Of a stretch of DNA of 43,688 nucleotides, positions 33,503-40,921 are shown piece after piece; position 1 is the first letter of the stretch; each line of letters opens with the position of its first letter. Source of the stretch: Synergistaceae bacterium (lineage in GTDB: Bacteria; Synergistota; Synergistia; Synergistales; Aminobacteriaceae). The stretch covers positions 1 through 43,688 of the forward strand of contig JAITGK010000086.1 of assembly GCA_031280635.1 (NCBI GenBank). Direction: 5' to 3'. Both the position numbers and the translations under genes were made by a program. The notes beneath the pieces were generated by a model that was not told the DNA's origin, searched no databases, and was given only the letters and a program-made list of their open reading frames with translations.

Positions 33503-33598
33503 ATGGCATACGACGTCACGATAGTGGAACTGCCCGCCAAGCGCCTGGTGGGGCTGGACGAGCGCATGAACATGGGTGAGTACGGGGGTCGCGGGTAA
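33503..33598 (+). pseudogene. Short ORF resembling the N-terminus of a GyrI-like effector-binding protein
   Basis: A 31-codon frame starts one base after the dctP stop: MAYDVTIVELPAKRLVGLDE followed by RMNMGEYGGRG and a stop. The 'yeVkivelPa.rlvGl..r..m' pattern is the usual first strand and helix of GyrI/AraC effector-binding domains (about 150-160 residues). The rest of the domain is absent, so this is a degraded fragment or a very small protein. It has no clear ribosome site of its own, but could be translated by reinitiation after dctP. Confidence 0.5.
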
Positions 33599-33617
33599 GT
33601 GAGGAGCGTGAGTTGGT

Positions 33618-34151
33618 TTGAAACCGGAAAAGGAGAGAGCCGCTGACAGGATTTTTCCTGTCGATGAGGAGAGTTTTATCGCTATCGCGCTTTTGTGCTC
33701 TACCGCCGTTCTTTTCCTGAACGTGGTACTGCGTTACGTTTTCAGTAAGAGCTTGACTTGGGCGGAGGAGTTCATCCGCTACTCCATGATCTGGATCAGC
33801 TTCATCGGGTCGGCGGCCTGCTTCAAAAAGGGCATCCACTTCGGCGTGGACTTGATTCTGCGGGTGAAATCCAAGTGGTTCGTGCGCGCCGTGAAGATTT
33901 TCATCGAAACGACCGGTCTTGTCTTTTGCTGTTTCCTGCTTAAGTTCAGCCTCGACTTGGTGTTCTTCTCCAAGCAAAGCGGCCAAATCTCGCCCGCTAT
34001 GCAGGTGCCGCTCTGGATCGTGTACGCCGTTATTCCCTTCAGCGCGGCTTTGGCGGTGATTTACGAGAGCGTGCGGGTGCTCCTGCTCTGCATCGGGGCG
34101 GAGCCGCCTTCGGGACTAGACAGCGAGCCAAAGGAGGAGGCTGGACAATGA
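33618..34151 (+). CDS. TRAP transporter small permease (DctQ family)
   Basis: The 177-residue protein has four hydrophobic helices. ALLCSTAVLFLNVVLRYVF is helix 1, and the DctQ signature SLTWAEEFIRYSMIWISFIG with its Trp-Ala-Glu-Glu follows; the later helices are LVFCCFLLKFSL and PLWIVYAVIPFSAAL. It couples the large permease to the binding protein. The start is TTG at 33618 with GAGGAG about 12 bases upstream. Its stop overlaps the dctM start (ATGA). Confidence 0.92.
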   Translation: MKPEKERAADRIFPVDEESFIAIALLCSTAVLFLNVVLRYVFSKSLTWAEEFIRYSMIWISFIGSAACFKKGIHFGVDLILRVKSKWFVRAVKIFIETTGLVFCCFLLKFSLDLVFFSKQSGQISPAMQVPLWIVYAVIPFSAALAVIYESVRVLLLCIGAEPPSGLDSEPKEEAGQ

Positions 34152-35425
34152 TCACCGCGCTCGTGACGGGCATCGTCATTTTTTTGCTGCTGGGCGTGCC
34201 CATTTACGTTTCCTTGGCGCTCTCCAGCTTCATTGCGGTGGTGTTTTTCTCCAACCTTCCCCCTATGGTGCTGGTGCAGCGGTTTTTCGGGGGCATGGAC
34301 ACCTTCGCGCTCATGGCCCTGCCCTTCTTCATCCTGGCGGCCAACTTGATGGACACCGGCGGCCTGTCCCGCCGTATCCTCAAGACGGCCAGGGCCCTGG
34401 TGGGGCACATCTCCGGCGGCATGGCCATGACTACCCAGCTCGCCAGCATGTTTTTCGGCGCGCTGTCGGGTTCAGCGCCCTCCACCGTGGTGGCCATCGG
34501 CAAGGTCATGTACCCCGAGCTGCGCGGCGGCGGCTACGACGTGTCCTTCTCGTCAGGGCTCCTGGCCTCGGCCGGGTCGGTGTCTTTGATTATCCCTCCT
34601 AGTATCACCTTCATCATCTACGCGTCGGTGACAGGGGTTTCGGTGGGCAAGCTGTTCATGGCGGGACTGGGGGCGGGCATCATCTACGGCGGCGCGAGCC
34701 TCGTTTATATCTACTTTCACTCCAAAAAACACAACATTCCCAAGGACAGGAAGGCGACAGGTCAAGAACTCGCCGTCAGCCTGAAGGAGTCTGCCTGGGC
34801 CCTGATGATTCCCGTGATCATTCTCGGCGGCATCTACACCGGTGTCTTCACGCCCACGGAGGCCGCAGGAATTTCTGCCGTGTACTCCGTGGGCGTCGGC
34901 ATGTTCATCTACAGAGAGCTGGACATGAAGGGCCTTGTGGCGGCCTGCCGCGCCACGGCTGTGAGCTGCGGGCAGATCCTGGTGATGGTGGCCGGCGCCC
35001 AGTCTTTAGGGTGGATTCTTACCATGGGGCAGGTCCCGCAGTTCGTCACCACGAAAGTCTTGCTCGCCATTGGCTCCGACTCCAAACTCGTCTTTCTCGC
35101 GCTGCTCAACCTGATCCTGCTCGTCATGGGCATGTTCATGGAGGGCGTGGCCGCCATCATTATCGTGGCGCCCTTGATCTTCCCCATCATCGGGCAGCTC
35201 GGCATCGACCCCGTCCACCTGGGCACCATCATGGTCTCCAACCTGGCCATAGGTATGTTCACCCCGCCTTTCGGCATGAACATCTTCGTAACCAGCTCCA
35301 TCGCCCGGTGCGACCTGGTGGACATGCTCCCCGGCCTCGTCCGCTTTTTTCTGGTGGACCTGGCGGCGCTGCTCCTGATTACCTACGTTCCCCAGATATC
35401 CCTGTGGATTCCCTCCATGTTCTGA
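34148..35425 (+). CDS. TRAP transporter large permease (DctM family)
   Basis: The 425-residue integral membrane protein has about twelve hydrophobic segments. It includes LPFFILAANLMDTGGLSRR, FGALSGSAPSTVVAIGKVMYPE, SLIIPPSITFIIYASVTGV, FTPTEAAGISAVYS and LAIGMFTPPFGMNIFVTSS, all hallmarks of DctM, the Na+-coupled transport subunit. The ATG overlaps the dctQ stop. It is the last gene of the run that began at 28301 and converges on pyrE with a shared hairpin between them. Confidence 0.94.
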   Translation: MITALVTGIVIFLLLGVPIYVSLALSSFIAVVFFSNLPPMVLVQRFFGGMDTFALMALPFFILAANLMDTGGLSRRILKTARALVGHISGGMAMTTQLASMFFGALSGSAPSTVVAIGKVMYPELRGGGYDVSFSSGLLASAGSVSLIIPPSITFIIYASVTGVSVGKLFMAGLGAGIIYGGASLVYIYFHSKKHNIPKDRKATGQELAVSLKESAWALMIPVIILGGIYTGVFTPTEAAGISAVYSVGVGMFIYRELDMKGLVAACRATAVSCGQILVMVAGAQSLGWILTMGQVPQFVTTKVLLAIGSDSKLVFLALLNLILLVMGMFMEGVAAIIIVAPLIFPIIGQLGIDPVHLGTIMVSNLAIGMFTPPFGMNIFVTSSIARCDLVDMLPGLVRFFLVDLAALLLITYVPQISLWIPSMF

Positions 35426-35455
35426 GTTCTTCGTTCTGAGTTCTTTGGAAACGGA

Positions 35456-35484
35456 CCCGGCGGCCGCTACTTTCGGCTGCCGGG
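35456..35484. terminator. Bidirectional hairpin between dctM and pyrE
   Basis: An 11-bp stem, CCCGGCGGCCG with CGGCTGCCGGG (one G-U pair), has a 7-base loop and lies partly over the last codons of pyrE. T-richness on either side is modest, so termination strength is uncertain. Confidence 0.5.
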
Positions 35485-36042
35485 CTTGATTAAGGGTACG
35501 CCCTGGCGGCACAGGGGGCAGTCGGCGGCGTCCCAGGCTTTCATGTCTAGAGTGGCCAGGGCATAAAAAGGAACGCCGAAGTCCACGGTTCCGTTGGAGC
35601 GGTCAACCACCGCCCCAACCCCGACGACCTCCGCGCCTTGGCCGCGCAGAAGCTCCATGACCTCGCGGGTGGAGCCTCCCGTCGTTACCACGTCTTCCGT
35701 CACCAGCGCCCGGCAGCCCTCCATCACGGCGTCAGCGAAGCCCCGCCGCAGGGTCATAACCCCTTCTTCCCGCTCCGCGAAGAGGCTGCGCGCTCCCAGA
35801 ACCCGCGCCACCTCGTATGCGATGATGATACCCCCTAAAGCGGGCCCCACCACGATGTTCACGTTCTTGCCCTGAAAGGCCTCCGCGATCTCCCCGCAAA
35901 CCCTGGCGCTCTCCGCCGGGTACTGAAAAAGCCGCGCGCACTGCATGTAGCGGTCGCTGTGCAGTCCCGACGTGAACCTGAAATGCCCCTCCAACATCAC
36001 GCCGGTACGCCGAAAAATCTCCCATGCTTGTTCCAACCGCAT
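35467..36042 (-). CDS. pyrE: Orotate phosphoribosyltransferase
   Basis: The 191-residue enzyme converts orotate and PRPP to OMP. GHFRFTSGLHSDRYMQCARL opens the protein, and the PRPP-binding loop ALVTEDVVTTGGSTREVMEL is near residue 120. I chose ATG 36042, with GGGAGG about 9 bases upstream, over the longer frame. It stands alone on the minus strand, convergent with the TRAP operon. No PyrR-type attenuator was seen in its short leader. The C-terminus has a CPLC motif, unusual for PyrE but short. Confidence 0.94.
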   Translation of the reverse strand: MRLEQAWEIFRRTGVMLEGHFRFTSGLHSDRYMQCARLFQYPAESARVCGEIAEAFQGKNVNIVVGPALGGIIIAYEVARVLGARSLFAEREEGVMTLRRGFADAVMEGCRALVTEDVVTTGGSTREVMELLRGQGAEVVGVGAVVDRSNGTVDFGVPFYALATLDMKAWDAADCPLCRQGVPLIKPGSRK

Positions 36043-36103
36043 ATAATATTCCTCCCTGTCGCTGTGTCCATAATGACACGCTATACACCGCACAACTTTT
36101 TGC

Positions 36104-36109
36104 TATAAT
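36104..36109 (+). promoter_or_regulatory. Extended -10 element (TGCTATAAT)
   Basis: TGCTATAAT is a perfect extended -10 box (TGn plus TATAAT). No good -35 hexamer lies at 16-18 bases, as is common for extended -10 promoters. It would start transcription near 36116, at the 5' edge of the structured leader upstream of the slipin gene. Confidence 0.5.
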
Positions 36110-36115
36110 GACAAC

Positions 36116-36450
36116 GCCCTAGGGATAGGGGTCTTGACGGCGCTTCTCCGCCAAGCGGTCGACCCCGTGATGCCGGCGGCGTGCCGTGGTGGTATTTCAG
36201 TTTCGCGTATCCCTGGAGCATCACGCTGGATAATGCCAGTCGTTGCAGGGACAAAACCCCGCAATCGACTCGGCAGAAAGCGGAGAGAGCTTTTCCAAGG
36301 ATGCAATCGCGGCGCCGATCATGCAGCGTCGGAGATACCGTCTATACTTCCCATTGCCCAGCGTATCCATCCCGCCCGGCTATGGGCGGCATAGGCTTAA
36401 CCAAGGCTCCATCGGCCTCGCGATCCTTGCGAAAACCTCTCATATCAACC
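36116..36450 (+). other. Long structured leader or ncRNA candidate upstream of the slipin gene
   Basis: This ~340-base gap has no convincing gene, although several frames are open by chance. It contains successive potential stems on the plus strand: GGGGTC/GACCCC closing an inner CGGCG/CGCCG arm (36137-36176); AGTCGTTGC/GCAATCGACT around a GGG/CCC core (36238-36275); CCGA/TCGG; and GCCC/GGGC (36374-36387). I did not recognise a known riboswitch or RNA family. It may be a 5' UTR or an independent RNA. Confidence 0.35.
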
Positions 36451-36468
36451 ATCGAGGAGATGAAAACG

Positions 36469-37971
36469 ATGAGAATTATGATTCAGGAAAACGAGCGCGG
36501 CTTTTTGTTCAAAAACGGGCGCTTCGTCCGCATGCTGGAGCCCGGGCGGCACATGACCCTGCCCTTTTTTGGCCATAGAGTGAACGTCGTAGAGGTCGGC
36601 GATCAACCGTTTACGGACGAGCGTCTGATAGCGACCTACGGCAAAGACGAAAATTTTCAGAAGAGCATCGTGAAGGTGGACGTGGGCGACGGCCAGATCG
36701 CTCTGCATTACGTAGACGGCCGTTACTCTGGGGTACTTGAGAAAGGAGGCTATGCCTATTGGAACGTTTTCCGCAAGCATGCGTTCCAAATCACAGATAC
36801 GCTGGACAACACCTCCCTGGAAAACGTCCCCCTGATGGCATACAGCAAGGACGAAAATTTTCAGAAGCATATCGTGAAGGTGGACGTGGCCGATGGTCAG
36901 ATCGCTCTGCATTACGTAGACGGCCGTTACTGTGGGGTACTTGAGAAAGGAGGTTACGCCTACTGGAATACCTTTCACAAACATACGTTCAAAATCGTTA
37001 GCATGCTGGACGACACGTCCCTGAAGGACATTCCCCTGATGGCATACGGCAAAGACGAAAATTTTCAGAAGCACATAGTGAAGGTGGACGTGGCCGATGG
37101 TCAGATCGCTCTGCACTACGTAGACGGCCGTTACTGTGGAGTACTTGAGAAAGGAGGCTACGCCTACTGGAATACCTTTCACAAACATACGTTCAGAATC
37201 GCGGACATGCTGGACGACGCATCCTCGAAAGATATTCCCCTTCCGATTCTGGCCAGTCTCCAGAACCGGCTCTGCACGCAGGTTGTCGTGGATGACTGGC
37301 AGGCCGTGCTGCTCTACATCGACGGAGCTTTTGTTCGCAGGCTGCCCTCCGGCAGGCATTTTTTCTGGCAGAATGGGCGAGTGATATCCCTGGTCGAATA
37401 TGACATGAGGACGGTACAAATGGAGGTTCTGGGGCAGGAGATACTGACTCTGGACAAGGTGGGACTCCGGGTGAACTTCGTCTGCCAGTATCGCGTTATC
37501 GACCCGATTCAGCTGCACAACGAGTTCCAGGATTACCAAAAGCAGCTCTACGTCACGCTGCAGCTGACCCTGCGCGAGATCATCGGACGGCTCCGCCTCG
37601 ACGAGATTCTCGAACTCAGGAACAGCATTGCCGATAAAGCGCTCGATCTTTTGAGGGAAAAGAAAGACTTTCCGCTGGAGTTCCAGAGCGCTGGCGTAAA
37701 AGACATCATCCTGCCGGGAGAGATCCGCGACATCATGAACACGGTACTGGTCGCTGAAAAGAAGGCGCAGGCGAACGTGATCACGAGGCGCGAGGAGGTT
37801 GCTTCGACTCGCAGCCTGCTCAACACGGCCCGCCTGATGGACGAGAACAAAACCCTTTATAAGCTGAAAGAGCTGGAGTACCTGGAAAAAATATGCGAGA
37901 ACGTAAGCAGCATCTCCGTAAGCAGCGCCTCTGGCCTGCTTGAACAACTGAGTTCTATTATGAAGGTGTAG
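36469..37971 (+). CDS. Slipin-like SPFH/band-7 protein with three tandem 68-residue repeats
   Basis: The 500-residue protein starts at ATG 36469, 9 bases after GAGGAG; the upstream frame is non-coding leader. Residues 1-55 (MRIMIQENERGFLFKNGRF, LEPGRHMTLPFF) resemble a slipin N-terminus. Three tandem units, each starting KDENFQK (36643, 36847 and 37051, exactly 204 bases apart), repeat VKVDVADGQIALHYVDGRY and GVLEKGGYAYWNTFHKHTF, which are themselves copies of the slipin 'vP.gqvaLvy.dGr...vLepG.y.fW' motif. A fourth divergent unit (VVVDDWQAVLLYIDGAF) leads into the SPFH domain (LDKVGLRVNFVCQYRVIDP) and a C-terminal coiled coil with KKAQANVITRREEVASTRS. SPFH proteins form oligomeric membrane-associated rings. 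No transmembrane helix is evident, so this one may be cytoplasmic. Confidence 0.85.
   Translation: MRIMIQENERGFLFKNGRFVRMLEPGRHMTLPFFGHRVNVVEVGDQPFTDERLIATYGKDENFQKSIVKVDVGDGQIALHYVDGRYSGVLEKGGYAYWNVFRKHAFQITDTLDNTSLENVPLMAYSKDENFQKHIVKVDVADGQIALHYVDGRYCGVLEKGGYAYWNTFHKHTFKIVSMLDDTSLKDIPLMAYGKDENFQKHIVKVDVADGQIALHYVDGRYCGVLEKGGYAYWNTFHKHTFRIADMLDDASSKDIPLPILASLQNRLCTQVVVDDWQAVLLYIDGAFVRRLPSGRHFFWQNGRVISLVEYDMRTVQMEVLGQEILTLDKVGLRVNFVCQYRVIDPIQLHNEFQDYQKQLYVTLQLTLREIIGRLRLDEILELRNSIADKALDLLREKKDFPLEFQSAGVKDIILPGEIRDIMNTVLVAEKKAQANVITRREEVASTRSLLNTARLMDENKTLYKLKELEYLEKICENVSSISVSSASGLLEQLSSIMKV
36643..37254 (+). repeat. Three tandem 204-bp repeats within the slipin gene
   Basis: The units begin at 36643, 36847 and 37051. 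Units 2 and 3 differ by about six bases over their first ~145 bases by eye; unit 1 is slightly more divergent. The near-identity at DNA level points to recent in-frame amplification. Confidence 0.93.
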
Positions 37972-37980
37972 GAGAAGCAC

Positions 37981-38877
37981 TCAGCGTTCCTCTATTATTT
38001 TTCTCAAATCGTCTCTCATTTTCAAGGTCTCGTCGCGGGCGGCGGCGGCGAAGTTCTCGGTGTTCCGCTTCTTGTAAGCAAGGAGCAGGCTGCGGGAGGC
38101 GTTCACCACCACCCCGCGTCCCTTTCCGTCAAAACACCCAGCCAGGTCCTTCGCCGTGGCCCCTTGGGCGCCGTAGCCGGGAACCAGGAAAAAAGTGTGA
38201 GGAAGAAGCTCACGCAGCCTTTTTCCCTCGTCCGGCCAGGTGGCCCCCACCACCGCCCCCACCGAGCTGTAGCCGTGTTCTCCCATCAAGGTACTGCCCC
38301 ATTCAGCCGCTTTGAGCCCCATGTGCTCGTACAGAGGGCGCTCCATTCCGTCCGCGCCCCGAAGGCTCAGGTTTTGGAACTCCCCCGCCGAGGGGTTCGA
38401 GGTGCGGACCAAGACGAAAATTCCCCCTCCGTTTTTTTCGCACTGAGTCAGAAAGGGATTGACCCCGTCCGAGCCTAAATAGGCGTTGATGGTGACGAAG
38501 TCCGCGGAGAAGGGGGCCAAGCTCTCTCCTCCCAGGTACGCGGCGGCGTAGGCCTCCGCTGTCGAGCCGATATCATTGCGCTTCACGTCCGCGATAGTAA
38601 TTAGGCCCTTTTCGCGGGCGTAGAGCAGCGTGTCCCGGAACGTCCTCATGCCCTCAGGCCCTAATGCCTCGTAGCAGGCGGCCTGAACCTTCACACAGGG
38701 TACTATGTCGGCCAGCGTGTCGATCAGAACGCGATTAAAGGCGCGGACCGCTCCAGCCGGGTCGGGAAAATCGCCGCGAAAAGACGGGGGAAGGTACTCG
38801 GCCCGGGTGTCAAGCCCTAAGGCCGCGGGGTTTCCGGTGGTTTCAATCGCTTCAATTAAACGGTCTATCGAAGTCAT
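37981..38877 (-). CDS. pyrF: Orotidine 5'-phosphate decarboxylase, subfamily 2
   Basis: The 298-residue enzyme makes UMP from OMP. The catalytic signature is IADVKRNDIGSTAEAYA; LGLDTRAEYLPP near the N-terminus and FFLVPGYGAQGATAKDL near the C-terminus are typical of the longer subfamily 2. The start is ATG 38877, the position normally seen (MTSIDRLIEAIE), with AAGGAG about 15 bases upstream. It is downstream of pyrR on the minus strand, so it should fall under the same attenuator, with GC-rich hairpins in the gap. Confidence 0.94.
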   Translation of the reverse strand: MTSIDRLIEAIETTGNPAALGLDTRAEYLPPSFRGDFPDPAGAVRAFNRVLIDTLADIVPCVKVQAACYEALGPEGMRTFRDTLLYAREKGLITIADVKRNDIGSTAEAYAAAYLGGESLAPFSADFVTINAYLGSDGVNPFLTQCEKNGGGIFVLVRTSNPSAGEFQNLSLRGADGMERPLYEHMGLKAAEWGSTLMGEHGYSSVGAVVGATWPDEGKRLRELLPHTFFLVPGYGAQGATAKDLAGCFDGKGRGVVVNASRSLLLAYKKRNTENFAAAARDETLKMRDDLRKIIEER

Positions 38878-38905
38878 TATTGATAGATGCAACTCCTTTA
38901 TAGAT

Positions 38906-38958
38906 GGGATTCTCAAGGGTCTGCGGCCCTTAAGCGGGGTTTGACCCCAAAGGTTTTC
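38906..38958. repeat. GC-rich hairpin repeat in the pyrR-pyrF gap
   Basis: AAGGGTctgcggcCCTT and GGGGTTTGACCCC dyads lie side by side. In reverse complement the CCCCGCTTAAGGGCCGCAGA stretch resembles the core of the element at 25697 (CCCCGCTTAGGGGTCGCGGA), but no TTAA-flanked ends are present. Confidence 0.5.
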
Positions 38959-38972
38959 CTCTACTCCTCCAG

Positions 38973-39655
<683 letters not shown>

Positions 39656-39683
39656 TTAAAGGACACGGTTACAAACTGAGAGA

Positions 39684-39712
39684 AGTATATCACCCTCCAC
39701 CCTGTTTGTCCA
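39684..39712 (-). promoter_or_regulatory. Promoter of pyrR-pyrF
   Basis: On the minus strand TGGACA (39712-39707) is followed by 17 bases and TATACT (39689-39684). The start site would fall just upstream of the PyrR binding loop. It overlaps the end of mutY by only a few bases. Confidence 0.75.
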
Positions 39713-39716
39713 ATTT

Positions 39717-40787
39717 TTAGTTCAGGAGGGTCAAAAATTTTCTGCTGGGGGCGGGGAGGGTCAGGCGCTCGAGGGAGTTGGGGGCGTGGAGGCTCCACTG
39801 GCCTAGGCGCTCTTTCTCGCGGAAAGCTGGGGAAAGCGCGGTTTCACAGGCCACGACCCAGGCCGTCACCCGGTAACTCGTGAAAGAAAAACGCACCACA
39901 CCCAACTCTCTGTAGGAGAGACACTCTATCCCGACCTCGCTGACCCAGGCCTTTATCTCGGCGGGAGCGTCTCCTGTCCTGCGCGGGAACCAGGGAAGCT
40001 CCCACAACCCCGCCCAAAGCCCCTCCTTCGGACGGCGGCGCAGCAGGCAAGCGCCATCGGAGAAAAGCAGCACTCCCCACGCCGGAACCTTTTCCACCGC
40101 AGGACGCGGCCTCGCCAAGGGACGCTGAGTCTGAACGCCCAGAGCCCTCGACAGGCAGAGGGAACCCCAGGGGCACTCCGGGCAAGCTGGAAGCTTAGGC
40201 AAGCAGACCAGGGCCCCCAGTTCCATCAGAGCTTGGTTGAAATCCCGCGCTTCTTCTTTCGGCATCATGTCCAGGACGCGCTCTGCGGCCAGGTGTTTGA
40301 GCGTGGGGCTTCCGGCGCGTTCCGTCAGGTTCAGCAGGCGCGAGATCACGCGTTCCACGTTGCCGTCCACGGCGGGAACGGGCAGGTTATAGGCAATGCT
40401 GGCCATGGCCCCCGCCGTGTAGAGACCAATACCCGGATAACGCAGAAGGGCTTCGGCGGAAGGCGGGGGATTGTCCAGGCCCTCCTGCACCATGGCCCGC
40501 GCGGCGGCCAGCAGACGGCGACACCGCGAGTAGTACCCAAGCCCCTCCCACAGCTTCTCCACGTCCTCTTCGTCGGCCCGCGCCAAAGAGGCCAGGTCGG
40601 GGTAACGTTCCATCCACCGGGCGAAATAGGGCAGCACCGTTTCAACCTGAGTTTGCTGAAGCATGAACTCCGACACCAAAATCTTGTAAGGATCGTAGCC
40701 CTCCCGCCAAGGGAGTGACCTGGCGCTGTGGTGGAACCACTCCAGCAGCGGCGCGGCTGCCTCCTCCAAAAAGCTTGCAGAACTCAA
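39717..40787 (-). CDS. mutY: A/G-specific adenine DNA glycosylase
   Basis: The 356-residue repair enzyme removes adenine mispaired with 8-oxoguanine. Catalytic Glu40 is in LVSEFMLQQTQVE, the helix-hairpin-helix is RYPGIGLYTAGAMAS, and catalytic Asp141 is in VPAVDGNVERVISR. The 4Fe-4S ligands follow the C-x6-C-x2-C-x5-C spacing (CLPKLPACPECPWGSLC), and the C-terminal NUDIX-like domain contains LLRRRPKEGLWAGLWELP. The start is TTG at 40787, about 9 bases after AAGGAGG. It is divergent from the gene at 40922, and its stop lies just upstream of the pyrR promoter. Confidence 0.95.
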   Translation of the reverse strand: MSSASFLEEAAAPLLEWFHHSARSLPWREGYDPYKILVSEFMLQQTQVETVLPYFARWMERYPDLASLARADEEDVEKLWEGLGYYSRCRRLLAAARAMVQEGLDNPPPSAEALLRYPGIGLYTAGAMASIAYNLPVPAVDGNVERVISRLLNLTERAGSPTLKHLAAERVLDMMPKEEARDFNQALMELGALVCLPKLPACPECPWGSLCLSRALGVQTQRPLARPRPAVEKVPAWGVLLFSDGACLLRRRPKEGLWAGLWELPWFPRRTGDAPAEIKAWVSEVGIECLSYRELGVVRFSFTSYRVTAWVVACETALSPAFREKERLGQWSLHAPNSLERLTLPAPSRKFLTLLN

Positions 40788-40921
40788 AAAAATCTGCCTC
40801 CTTCGCAGAAATGTGTTATTCTTTAATACAAGACTTCGTGTACCACAATTTATGATAAACTTTTTTTATTACAGGTGCTTCACATCATCGATAAATATTA
40901 TGAACAAATGCAGGAGCGGAC

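Noticed and set aside
36134-36394. Open frames in the leader upstream of the slipin gene
   Set aside because: Three plus frames are open over the same stretch and none has family resemblance or a ribosome site; stem-rich structure is a better explanation.
36643-37254. Possible CRISPR or other array
   Set aside because: The repeats are contiguous, in frame, 204 bases long and protein-coding, with no spacers.
36445-37980. 511-codon open frame antisense to the slipin gene
   Set aside because: It mirrors the tandem repeats of the real gene, has no ribosome site and no recognisable domain; the sense strand shows a clear SPFH protein.
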